Source: Erythrobacter mangrovi (lineage in GTDB: Bacteria; Pseudomonadota; Alphaproteobacteria; Sphingomonadales; Sphingomonadaceae). Taken from it: 64,000 nt of DNA. Location: positions 1,371,763 to 1,435,762 of the forward strand of contig NZ_CP053921.1 of NCBI RefSeq assembly GCF_013260645.1. Direction: 5' to 3'. Shown in pieces: positions 8,742 to 16,560 of the stretch (the first letter of the stretch is position 1; every line of letters starts with the position of its first letter). The position numbers and the translations under genes are program-made. Under the pieces are notes generated by a model. The model was given only the letters and a program-made list of their open reading frames with translations. It searched no databases and was not told the DNA's origin.

Positions 8742-9935
8742 TCAGACCAGGCTGTCGTAATAGGCAGCCAGCGACGCGCCGTTGGCTTCCCAGCTGAAGG
8801 CCGCAACCGTCCTCGCCACATCAGCGGTGGGCCGGGGGCGGCCAGTAACCTGGCGGATGCCCTCCGCAATGCCGCGCACGCTGCGCGTGGCGATAACCCC
8901 GGCGTCGGCACTGCGCATGACTTCGCGTGCGCCGCCGGCATCGGTGATTACCAGCGGCGTTCCGCAGGCCAGCGATTCGATCCAGGCATTGGCCAGTCCC
9001 TCGCTGGCAGAAGGCAGGACCATGGCGTCTGCCGCGGAATAGAGCGGCGGCAGCGACGTCGGATCGAGACTGCCGAGGAAATGCACCCGATCCGCCACCC
9101 CGCACTCACGCGCCAATTTGGCCAGCGAGGCGCGATCGTCACCGCGGCCGACCAGCAACAGGCGGGCATTGGGAACTCCGCCCATCGCCTTGATCACCAG
9201 CGCCTGGCCCTTGCGTTCGATCAGGGCACCAACCGTCAGCAACAGTGTGTCGCTGCGGGCAATGGGGATATCGAAACTGCTCGCGACCCGTCCGCGCAAG
9301 CCGACATGGTCCAGCGGACGGAACAGGTCATGGTCGAGCCCGGTGTAGTGGACGGTGACCTTGCTCCGCTCCATGCCCAGCGTAGCCATGTCATCGGCCA
9401 AGGCTTCGCAGACGGCCAGTACACCGCCGGCTTGCTGCGCCGTCTCCAGCAGCGCTGCGCGGCCATAGTTGCGGGCGCCCCAGTAATGCACATCCGCGCC
9501 GCGCGCCTTGACCGAAAAGGGCAGGCCAAGCGCCTTTGCGACCTGCATCGCCGCCGGGCCATCGGGGTAGAAGAACTGGGCATCGACGAGATCGAAGGGC
9601 TGTTCGGCATGCAGCCGCCGGGCCAGCGGGATCACCGATCGTGCGATTACTCCGGGGTTGAGCCGTCCGCCTACCCTGGGAATCAGGCGAAAAGTGGGAC
9701 GATGTACCGCCAGCCCGAAATCGCGCCCGTCCTGCGCGGCCTGCGCGATCGGCTTGTAGCGGCCGAAGGCAATCGGCGGCACACCAATCGGATTGACCAC
9801 CACCGCTTCCCAATGCGTGTCTCGCTGCAGGGCCTCCAGCGACTTGGCGACGAATATCCCGAAGCGCGGTTGCGCGGCGTTGGGAAACAGTGTCGAAAGC
9901 GAGAGGACGCGTCGTGTCTTGATCGACCCGCTCAC
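8742..9935 (-). CDS. GT4-family glycosyltransferase
   Basis: A GT-B fold glycosyltransferase of family GT4: an N-terminal Rossmann domain beginning RVLSLSTLFPN and a C-terminal nucleotide-sugar domain with the EX7E-type signature inside SEGLANAWIESLACGTPLVITDAGG. The GTG at 9935 overlaps the upstream TGA as GTGA and gives 397 residues; an ATG at 9971 would add twelve residues and a 40-base overlap. Neither has a strong ribosome site. It probably adds a sugar to an envelope glycolipid or polysaccharide; donor and acceptor are unknown. Confidence 0.8.
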   Translation of the reverse strand: MSGSIKTRRVLSLSTLFPNAAQPRFGIFVAKSLEALQRDTHWEAVVVNPIGVPPIAFGRYKPIAQAAQDGRDFGLAVHRPTFRLIPRVGGRLNPGVIARSVIPLARRLHAEQPFDLVDAQFFYPDGPAAMQVAKALGLPFSVKARGADVHYWGARNYGRAALLETAQQAGGVLAVCEALADDMATLGMERSKVTVHYTGLDHDLFRPLDHVGLRGRVASSFDIPIARSDTLLLTVGALIERKGQALVIKAMGGVPNARLLLVGRGDDRASLAKLARECGVADRVHFLGSLDPTSLPPLYSAADAMVLPSASEGLANAWIESLACGTPLVITDAGGAREVMRSADAGVIATRSVRGIAEGIRQVTGRPRPTADVARTVAAFSWEANGASLAAYYDSLV

Positions 9936-10504
9936 AGCTTGCGAACCAGCATCTCGGCGACTGCTATCCATGGCGGCCCGTCGATCACCTGCTGCTTCTC
10001 GCCATGGCCGGGGGGGAGCACGCCGACGAGCGAACCTTGGCGATCGATCAGGCGCCCGAAGGCAAAGCGACCGCCTTTGCGGGGAACCAATACATCACGG
10101 TTGACCGCGCGGCCGGCGTCTTTCGGTGCCAGCTGGCGCAACCAGAGCTGGTCGCCGGGGCGGTATTCGCCGTGGGGATATTCGATCGCGAGAACGATCA
10201 GCGCGCCATCATTGCCGAGATCGGTGACGAGGATGGCATCGCGCGGCCTGGTCAACGGCTCGGGCCCCGACGACCCGAGCGATGCGACCACCTTTGGGTG
10301 TTCGTTCGCCTCGGAGCGCACCAGCACTTCAGGATCGACGCCCAGTGCACCGGCAATACGGTCCATCCATTTGAGCGAGAGATTGCGCATGCCGGTTTCG
10401 AGCCGGCCGATGGTTTGCGGGGTGGTGGGCGGACTGCATGCCTCCGCCAGTTCGGCGAGCGTCCAGCCCTTTTCCAGCCGGATATCGCGGATGCGGTTGA
10501 TCAA
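9932..10504 (-). CDS. XRE-family helix-turn-helix regulator with beta-rich C-terminal domain
   Basis: An N-terminal Cro/CI-type helix-turn-helix (INRIRDIRLEKGWTLAELAEA...TIGRLETGMRNLS, first 60 residues) is followed by a roughly 100-residue domain rich in predicted strands (GDQLWLRQL, RDVLVPRKG, GRLI), which could be an S24/LexA-like effector domain. I chose TTG 10504 (190 residues) because AGGGAGAGG sits four bases before it; a GTG at 10555 would extend the protein but has no ribosome site and covers a likely promoter. The gene overlaps the downstream glycosyltransferase by 4 bases. A dyad just upstream may be its own operator. Confidence 0.7.
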   Translation of the reverse strand: MINRIRDIRLEKGWTLAELAEACSPPTTPQTIGRLETGMRNLSLKWMDRIAGALGVDPEVLVRSEANEHPKVVASLGSSGPEPLTRPRDAILVTDLGNDGALIVLAIEYPHGEYRPGDQLWLRQLAPKDAGRAVNRDVLVPRKGGRFAFGRLIDRQGSLVGVLPPGHGEKQQVIDGPPWIAVAEMLVRKL

Positions 10505-10517
10505 GGCCCTCTCCCTG

Positions 10518-10530
10518 TAACCAAATCGGT
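10518..10530. promoter_or_regulatory. Candidate operator upstream of the XRE regulator
   Basis: Contains ACC-N5-GGT and is identical over 13 bases to the site upstream of the holin gene. It lies 14-26 bases before the preferred TTG start, compatible with autoregulation. A 13-base match is not statistically remarkable in 64 kb, so placement is the main argument. Confidence 0.3.
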
Positions 10531-10593
10531 AATTCGGCTTTCCTACACTAACCACACTTCTGCAAGCGTTTCCTGCAATTGAAGGAGACGCCC

Positions 10594-11073
10594 ATGCAGC
10601 GCCAGCTAGTCGAACGTGAACTCACCGAAGAAGGCCCGCGCCGGGGGGTAGGCGCCCGCGGCAAGCGCCGCAGCGTCACCGTGAACCTCGCCGAAAGCCC
10701 GCTATCCTGGCTCTTTTCGCGCGGTCACCTGAGCGAGCGTCAGTTCGAGGCCGGCGAACGGCTGCGCGCAGATTACGAGCGCGCGCAGATAGCCCCGTCG
10801 ATCACCATGCGCTGGGATCCGGTGAAGGTCGATTGTGGCGGCGGGCGGGACCATGGCTTAACGGCGTCGGAGCGTCAGATCGCCGCTAAGTCACGCTTCG
10901 ATGACGCCATGGCGGAAGCGGGCAGGGGACTGACCGATATCCTGTGGCGGGTGGTCTGCGCCTGCGAGGGGTTGCCCGATGCGGAAAAGGCGCTCGAATG
11001 GCCTGCGCGCAGCGGCAAGGTGGTGCTGCGCATCGCACTCGACCGGGTGGCCGATTTCTACCGGATCAGGTGA
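10594..11073 (+). CDS. DUF6456 domain-containing protein
   Basis: The ATG at 10594 is preceded by AAGGAG at ideal distance, giving 159 residues. The C-terminal half (RWDPVKVDCGGG, LTASERQIAAKSRFDDAM, LWRVVCACEGL, LRIALDRVADFYRI) matches the alphaproteobacterial DUF6456 family, often regarded as helix-turn-helix-like and related to phage-type regulators. A basic N-terminal stretch (RGVGARGKRRSVTVN) may bind nucleic acid. It is divergent from the XRE regulator gene with about 90 bases between, so the two may share a control region. Function unknown. Confidence 0.7.
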   Translation: MQRQLVERELTEEGPRRGVGARGKRRSVTVNLAESPLSWLFSRGHLSERQFEAGERLRADYERAQIAPSITMRWDPVKVDCGGGRDHGLTASERQIAAKSRFDDAMAEAGRGLTDILWRVVCACEGLPDAEKALEWPARSGKVVLRIALDRVADFYRIR

Positions 11074-11160
11074 GCGGGAATTCTTTCGTCAGGACCCTGT
11101 TCCATGTGTTCCATCCTGCAGGGATGGCCCGGAGGTAATCCTAGATTCGTCCTACAGGGA

Positions 11161-12966
11161 TCAGCCTTCGACCAATTCGGCCAGCGCCAACCAGCGCTCT
11201 TCAGCCGCGTCCTTCTCGGCACGGGCGTTCTCGATACCCTTGGAGATATTGGCAAACCTCTGAGGGTCCGCGGTGTATAGGCTGGGATCGGACAGGATGC
11301 TCTCGCCTTTGGCGATGGCCGCTTCGAGTTCCTCGATGCGTGCGGGGAGCAGCTCGTAATCGCGCTTGTCCTTATAGGAGAGCTTGGTCGATTTGGGCGC
11401 GGGCGGAGGAGGTGGTGCGGGCTTCTCTTCGGCCTTCGCCGCCTTCGCTTTGCCCACAACAGGCTGCCGACGCTTGGCTTCCCAATCCTCGTAGCCGCCT
11501 GCCACGACATCGACTTTGCCGGTCCCATCGAGACCGAGCGTCAGCGTTACCGTACGATCGAGGAAGTCGCGATCGTGGCTGACAATCAGCACGGTGCCTT
11601 CATAGTCGGCAATGACCTCTTGCAGCAGGTCGAGCGTTTCGAGATCGAGATCGTTGGTTGGCTCGTCGAGCACGAGCAGGTTCGAAGCTTTGGCGAATTC
11701 ACGCGCGAGCAGCAGCCGGCTGCGTTCACCACCCGAAAGGACCGCGACCTTCATGTCGACGATCTTCGGATCGAACAGGAACTCCTTGAGATAGCCCTGC
11801 ACATGCTTGCGCACGCCGCGCACGTCGATCCAGTCGCCGCCTTCGGCGAGCACTTGTCGCACGGTCTTGTCCGCGCCGAGCAGCTGGCGTTGCTGGTCGA
11901 TCATCACTCCGGTCAGCGTCTTGGCGATCTCCACTGTCCCGCTATCGGGCGCGAGCTCGCCGGTGAGCATCTTGAGCAAGGTCGTCTTGCCCGCGCCGTT
12001 CGCACCGACGATGCCGATCCGGTCGCCGCGCTGGATGCGCAGGCTAAAGGGTTTGATGATCGGCCGGTCGCCGAAGCTCTTGGCAATATTCTCGGCGACG
12101 ATCACCGACTTCGACTTGAAATCTTCTTCGGTCGCCAGCTTGAGCTTGGCGGTACCCGCGCTGGCGATCATCGAGGCACGCTGGGCGCGCATCTGCCACA
12201 GCTTCTCGAGCCGCCCCTGGTTGCGCTTGCGCCGTGCGGTCACCCCCCGTTCGAGCCAATGCGCTTCGAGCTTGAGCTTGGCATCGAGCTTCTCAGCCGC
12301 GCGCGCCTCTTCAGCGTATACCTGTTCTTCCCACGCCTCGTAGCCGCCAAAGCCCACTTCCTTGCGCCGCAGATTGCCGCGATCGAGCCACAGTGTTGTG
12401 CGGGTAAGGCGCTTGAGGAAGGTACGATCGTGGCTGATCACCAGGAACGCGCCCTTGTAGCGATCGAGCCAGCTTTCCAGCCAATCGATTGCACCGAGGT
12501 CGAGGTGGTTGGTCGGCTCGTCCATCAGCAGCAGATCGGGTTCCTGCGCCAGCGCACGTGCGATCGCGGCGCGGCGTCGTTCACCACCGCTCGCGCCCTC
12601 GGTGCCGCGGCTGAGATCAATGCCGAGCTGGTCGGCAATGGCTTCGATCTCGTGTTCGGCCGGAGCGTGTTCGCCGGCCAGCGCCCAGTCGAGCAGCGTG
12701 GCATAGCCCGACAGGTCGGGATCCTGTTCGAGCAACACGATGCGCGCACCTGGCTTGACCTTGCGCATGCCGCGATCGGCCTCGATCCGGTCGTCGATCA
12801 GCTTGAACAGCGTCGTCTTGCCGACCCCGTTGCGGCCGATCAGCGCGATGCGGTCGCGCGGGCCGATGTGGAGGTCGAGCGGGTCGTTATCGGGCCCGCC
12901 GAACAGCCAGCGACCGCCCTGTTGCAGGGCCATGCCTTCGAGGCTGAGGATGGGGGGCTGTGCCAT
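11161..12966 (-). CDS. ABC-F family ATPase (Uup-like)
   Basis: A 601-residue soluble protein with two ABC ATPase domains and no membrane segments. Domain 1 has GRNGVGKTTLFKL, SGGERRRAAIARAL and LLLMDEPTNHLD; domain 2 has GANGAGKTTLLKM, LSGGERSRLLLAREF and LVLDEPTNDLD. A linker of charged helices lies between them, and a C-terminal lysine/glutamate-rich coiled coil follows a proline-rich spacer (about residues 510-530). This is the Uup arrangement of ABC-F proteins, which act on ribosomes or branched DNA. It converges on the DUF6456 gene. Confidence 0.9.
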   Translation of the reverse strand: MAQPPILSLEGMALQQGGRWLFGGPDNDPLDLHIGPRDRIALIGRNGVGKTTLFKLIDDRIEADRGMRKVKPGARIVLLEQDPDLSGYATLLDWALAGEHAPAEHEIEAIADQLGIDLSRGTEGASGGERRRAAIARALAQEPDLLLMDEPTNHLDLGAIDWLESWLDRYKGAFLVISHDRTFLKRLTRTTLWLDRGNLRRKEVGFGGYEAWEEQVYAEEARAAEKLDAKLKLEAHWLERGVTARRKRNQGRLEKLWQMRAQRASMIASAGTAKLKLATEEDFKSKSVIVAENIAKSFGDRPIIKPFSLRIQRGDRIGIVGANGAGKTTLLKMLTGELAPDSGTVEIAKTLTGVMIDQQRQLLGADKTVRQVLAEGGDWIDVRGVRKHVQGYLKEFLFDPKIVDMKVAVLSGGERSRLLLAREFAKASNLLVLDEPTNDLDLETLDLLQEVIADYEGTVLIVSHDRDFLDRTVTLTLGLDGTGKVDVVAGGYEDWEAKRRQPVVGKAKAAKAEEKPAPPPPPAPKSTKLSYKDKRDYELLPARIEELEAAIAKGESILSDPSLYTADPQRFANISKGIENARAEKDAAEERWLALAELVEG

Positions 12967-13008
12967 AGGCCGCGCGACGTAGTCGCGCGCGGCCCCTATC
13001 GCAAGCTC

Positions 13009-14577
13009 CTAGCGTTTGGCCTCCTGCGCCTCGACCATGGCTGCCACATCGGCCAGCAGCTGGTGTGCGTCGTAGACCACGCCATCCTTGATCGTCCAAC
13101 GCACCCCGCCGACCTGTTCGACTGCGCCGGTTTCACGGTTCATCCGCGTATGGCCGGTGCCGTAAAGCACCTTGAGATTGGCCAGTGGGTTCTCCGGCAC
13201 GATTACCAGGTCGGCGAGCTTGCCTACGGCGATGCGGCCCATCGGCGGTTCTTCGCCGCGTGCTGCATAGAGTTCGCGTGCACCGTCGAGCGTGGCGGCG
13301 CGGATCACCTCAAGCGGGGTCAGCCCGGCCTCGCGCAGCATTTCCAGTTCGCCGATATAGGCGAAGCCCCACGTCTGGTAGATGTAGCCGGGGTCGGACC
13401 CGGCGGTGATCCGGCCGCCCTTGTGGTGGAAGTCGCGCATCAGGGCGAACCACTTCTGGTAGAAGTTCCGCCAGGCGACCTCGTCTTCGGTCGACCAGTC
13501 CTTGTAGTAGCTGCCGTGGTTCGTCGCGCTAGGGGCGTAATAGTCCATCAGCGAGGGGAGCGTGTACTTTGCGTGCCAGTCGAAGCTGCGCGCGCGCATG
13601 ACGTCGCGGCTGGCGGAATAGATGTTGAAGGTGGGGCTGAGGGTCACGCCGCTTGCGACGAGGAAATCCACGTAGTCATTCCATTCGTCGCTCCCCGGCT
13701 CGACCGTCTGGTCGGCCAGCCGCGCGACCCATCCGAACCGCGACTGCTCGTCGAAGTAATTGTAGTTCGGGGGATACCGAACCAGCCGGCCGTCCTTGAG
13801 CAGGCTTTCGAAATGGCCGTAGAAATGCGTGACGCCGTCAAGCCCGAGTTCGACGGCCTTGTGCGCAGTGACTTCGGCAACACCGGTTTGCGCCAGGTGG
13901 GCGACGGTGCCCATCTTCTGCGTTTCGGCTTCGTCGAGCGCGGCCTTGAACACTTCGGGGGTCGCATCGTTGAAGAACTTGATTCCCCAATATCCCTGCG
14001 CCTTGGCCCAGCGGACCCATTCGCGTGCCTTGGTGGGGGTGTCCGGGTTTCCTCCGGTCCACTTGTCGCCAAACACGGCATAGGGGATCAGCCGCGGCGC
14101 AACGATGGTGTTCGCATTGCTGCGCGCCGCGTCGGACAGGTCGGGAGTGCCAGGGCCAAAGTAGAAGCTGACGCCGCGCACCGTGGTCACACCGTGTGCC
14201 AGCCACAGCTTGTAACCGTAGGAGGGTTGGGGCGCCTTGTCCGGATCGCCATTGTGCCCATGGACGTCGACGAAGCCGGGCAGGACAAACATGCCGCGCG
14301 CGTCGATTTCGCGCGCCGCACCCCGGGTTGCGCTTTCAGGCGCGGCGCCTGGAAAAAGGCCGGTAATACGATTGCCTTCGACCACAATATCGACCGGGCC
14401 GGCAGGCGGCGCGCCGCTGCCTTCGATCACGTTGGCGCCGCGGATCACCAGCTTGCCGAATGGGCCTTCGCCCTCGGCGGTTTGGCGCGCGGGCACAGGC
14501 TCCATGCCGTCCTGCGCCGCGGCCGATGGGCCGACTGCAAGCGCAAAGGCAGCAAGCAAGATACTGGCGGTCTTCAT
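13009..14577 (-). CDS. Exported amidohydrolase family protein
   Basis: The ATG at 14577 follows GGGGGAAAA and yields 522 residues with a signal peptide ending near SAAAQ, so the enzyme is periplasmic or surface-exposed. The metal-binding start GFVDVHGHNGD (HxH), a later conserved His in TVAHLAQTG, and the aspartate in ITAGSDPGYIYQ define the amidohydrolase superfamily. The C-terminal MGRIAVGKLADLVIVPENPL is the usual beta-sandwich return. Relatives hydrolyse cyclic amides, imides or dipeptides; the substrate cannot be assigned here. It is transcribed divergently from the SIMPL gene. Confidence 0.88.
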   Translation of the reverse strand: MKTASILLAAFALAVGPSAAAQDGMEPVPARQTAEGEGPFGKLVIRGANVIEGSGAPPAGPVDIVVEGNRITGLFPGAAPESATRGAAREIDARGMFVLPGFVDVHGHNGDPDKAPQPSYGYKLWLAHGVTTVRGVSFYFGPGTPDLSDAARSNANTIVAPRLIPYAVFGDKWTGGNPDTPTKAREWVRWAKAQGYWGIKFFNDATPEVFKAALDEAETQKMGTVAHLAQTGVAEVTAHKAVELGLDGVTHFYGHFESLLKDGRLVRYPPNYNYFDEQSRFGWVARLADQTVEPGSDEWNDYVDFLVASGVTLSPTFNIYSASRDVMRARSFDWHAKYTLPSLMDYYAPSATNHGSYYKDWSTEDEVAWRNFYQKWFALMRDFHHKGGRITAGSDPGYIYQTWGFAYIGELEMLREAGLTPLEVIRAATLDGARELYAARGEEPPMGRIAVGKLADLVIVPENPLANLKVLYGTGHTRMNRETGAVEQVGGVRWTIKDGVVYDAHQLLADVAAMVEAQEAKR

Positions 14578-14699
14578 GGAATTTTCCCCCAAACCCGGGT
14601 CTATCGATTGCCGTGTCCGCTGTTAATCGGGAACGACGCGTTCAGCCAGCCGTAAAGCGGGACGGGCGAAAGAGTATCCGTCCATCAAGGAGCAGACAC

Positions 14700-15419
14700 A
14701 TGAATCGCATTGCCATTCCCCTGATCGCCCTGTGTGCCGCGACCGCGCCGCTGCAGGCTGCAGAGATCCAGATCTCATCGCCGGGGCCGGTGGTGGAACT
14801 GAACGTCAACGAGGTGGTTCACTCTGCCCCGGACGTGGCCCAGATCGGGGCCGGTGTCACTACGAGGGCCCCAACCGCGCAAGAAGCGATGCGCCTGAAC
14901 GCCCAGCAAATGGAACGGCTGATCGCGCGGATCAAGGCTTTGGGGATCGACAGCAAGGACATCCAGACAGCCAATCTCAGCCTCAACGCGCAGTATCGGT
15001 ACAACAATGACGGAGGCCAGCCGACTTTCATTGGGTACGAAGTGAGCAATCAGCTCAACGTCAAACTGCGCGACCTCAAGCGTGCGGGTGAAGTGCTCGA
15101 TGCGCTGGTAATTGCTGGCGCGAACAACCTTTACGGGCCGAACTTCATGTTGGAAGACGATGCCGCCGTGAAGGCCCAGGCACGTAAGGCCGCCTTTCAG
15201 CGCGGACAGGCGATGGCCGAGGATTATGCCCGCATGGCGGGATATTCCGGTGTGCGATTGCTGGAGGTTTCCGAAAGCGTTCAGAGCTTCGGCCCGATGC
15301 CGCTGGAGCGTGGGGTGATGGCCGTCGCTGCGCCTCAGGCCGATGCGAAAACGCAGATCGAGCCGGGCGAAGTGGGCACCGGGGTCAACATCACCGTGAA
15401 GTATGAAATGACCCGTTAA
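14700..15419 (+). CDS. Exported SIMPL (DUF541) domain protein
   Basis: The ATG at 14700 lies behind AAGGAG and gives 239 residues with a signal peptide ending LQAAE. The remainder is a single SIMPL/DUF541 domain: NEVVHSAPDVAQIGAGVTTRAPTAQEAM, the GIDSKDIQTANLSLNAQY segment and a C-terminal GVNITVKYEM strand. Members are periplasmic or outer-membrane-associated oligomers of poorly known function, linked to oxidative stress in some bacteria. The next gene also encodes a small exported protein, followed by a two-component system. Confidence 0.9.
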   Translation: MNRIAIPLIALCAATAPLQAAEIQISSPGPVVELNVNEVVHSAPDVAQIGAGVTTRAPTAQEAMRLNAQQMERLIARIKALGIDSKDIQTANLSLNAQYRYNNDGGQPTFIGYEVSNQLNVKLRDLKRAGEVLDALVIAGANNLYGPNFMLEDDAAVKAQARKAAFQRGQAMAEDYARMAGYSGVRLLEVSESVQSFGPMPLERGVMAVAAPQADAKTQIEPGEVGTGVNITVKYEMTR

Positions 15420-15490
15420 GATTGCTGAATGCCCGTCGCTGCGAACATTCACACCTTGTTCAATGCGACGGGCTTAGGCAGGACGGCATT

Positions 15491-15796
15491 ATGAAACGCG
15501 CTCTCGCTTCGATCCTGGCATTTGGCTTGGTTGCCACGCCGTTGCTGGCGGAGCCCGCTTTTGCCCAGCAGCGGAGCGAGCAGGGTGAGGCGCGACGCGA
15601 GATGAACGCGGGCAATATCATGCCCTTGCGCCAGATCGAGGCGCGCGTGCTGCCGACCATGAAGGGTGCCGAATATCTCGGCCCTGCCTATGATCCGGCC
15701 GCCATGGCCTATCGCCTCAAGTTCATCCGCGACGGTCGGGTGCTGTTCGTCGATGTCGATGCGCGCACCGGTCGGATCCTGCGTCGCAGCAACTGA
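15491..15796 (+). CDS. Small exported PepSY-like protein
   Basis: A 101-residue protein with an N-terminal signal peptide ending PAFAQQ. The mature part (LRQIEARVLPTMKGAEYLGPAYDP...YRLKFIRDGRVLFVDVDARTGRILRR) has the helix-then-strand shape and the VDVDARTGRIL ending typical of PepSY domains. PepSY proteins are often encoded beside PhoP/PhoQ-type two-component systems and can modulate the sensor or proteases in the periplasm; here the response regulator follows 86 bases downstream. That linkage supports, but does not prove, a signalling role. Confidence 0.7.
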   Translation: MKRALASILAFGLVATPLLAEPAFAQQRSEQGEARREMNAGNIMPLRQIEARVLPTMKGAEYLGPAYDPAAMAYRLKFIRDGRVLFVDVDARTGRILRRSN

Positions 15797-15830
15797 GATT
15801 GCGGTGGGAGAAACCCCGTTCAGGTTGACG

Positions 15831-15848
15831 CGTTCATCTACATGAACG
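15831..15848. promoter_or_regulatory. Inverted repeat upstream of the response regulator gene
   Basis: CGTTCAT-CTAC-ATGAACG is a perfect 7+4+7 dyad ending 34 bases before the regulator ATG, with a further GTTCA half-site at 15818-15822 in direct orientation. Repeated GTTCA half-sites are consistent with binding of an OmpR/PhoP-type dimer and autoregulation; this is inferred. Confidence 0.45.
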
Positions 15849-15882
15849 AAACCCGCCACAAACTATCCGAGGACGGAACTTC

Positions 15883-16560
15883 ATGCGGATCCTGATCGTC
15901 GAGGACGAGCCCACGCTTGGGCTGCAACTCAAAACGACGCTCGAACAGAACGGCTATGCGGTGGACCTGTCCACCGACGGCGAAGACGGCCACTTCCTCG
16001 GTAGCACCGAGGATTACGACGCGGTCATCCTCGATCTCGGCCTGCCCGAGATCGATGGCCTTACGGTGTTGGGAATGTGGCGTCGCGAAGGACGCAGCTT
16101 CCCCGTGCTCGTGCTGACCGCGCGCGACAGCTGGAGCGACAAGGTCGCCGGGCTCGATGCAGGGGCGGACGACTACCTTGCCAAGCCGTTCCAGACCGAA
16201 GAGCTGATCGCGCGCTTGCGTGCGTTGATCCGGCGCGCTTCGGGCAACACCTCTTCCGAGCTGATTGCCGGCGACGTCCGGCTGGACACGCGGTCGGGCC
16301 GGGTCACGCTTGCAGGCGAGCCGGTCAAGCTGACAGCACAGGAATACAAGCTGCTTAGCTACCTCATGCACCACAAGGGCAAGGTGGTAAGCCGCACCGA
16401 ACTGATCGAGCACATCTACGATCAGGATTTCGACCGCGATTCGAACACGATCGAGGTCTTCGTAACCCGCATTCGCAAGAAGCTGGGTGCAGACGTGATC
16501 ACGACGATCCGTGGACTTGGGTACAGCCTCGACGACCCCGCCGACCAGCCGCGCGCCTAA
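15883..16560 (+). CDS. OmpR/PhoP-family response regulator
   Basis: A 225-residue two-domain regulator. The receiver domain (1-120) has the acidic pair in IVEDEP, the phosphoacceptor aspartate in VILDLGLPEIDG (about residue 51), the Thr in VLTARDSW and the Lys in AKPFQ. A winged helix follows (LTAQEYKLLSYLMHHKGKVVSRTEL...SNTIEVFVTRIRKKLG...TIRGLGYSL). It activates or represses transcription after phosphorylation by the adjacent kinase, whose reading frame overlaps its 3' end. Closest in style to PhoP/FeuP-type regulators. Confidence 0.95.
   Translation: MRILIVEDEPTLGLQLKTTLEQNGYAVDLSTDGEDGHFLGSTEDYDAVILDLGLPEIDGLTVLGMWRREGRSFPVLVLTARDSWSDKVAGLDAGADDYLAKPFQTEELIARLRALIRRASGNTSSELIAGDVRLDTRSGRVTLAGEPVKLTAQEYKLLSYLMHHKGKVVSRTELIEHIYDQDFDRDSNTIEVFVTRIRKKLGADVITTIRGLGYSLDDPADQPRA

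Noticed and set aside
11111..11127. CCATCC-TGCAG-GGATGG hairpin as terminator between convergent genes
   Set aside because: The stem is good, but no T tract follows on either side, so termination cannot be supported.
11575..14655. A 1026-codon open frame on the plus strand
   Set aside because: It is antisense to the ABC-F ATPase and the amidohydrolase, both with full domain motifs; long antisense frames are common in GC-rich DNA, and its translation shows no domain.
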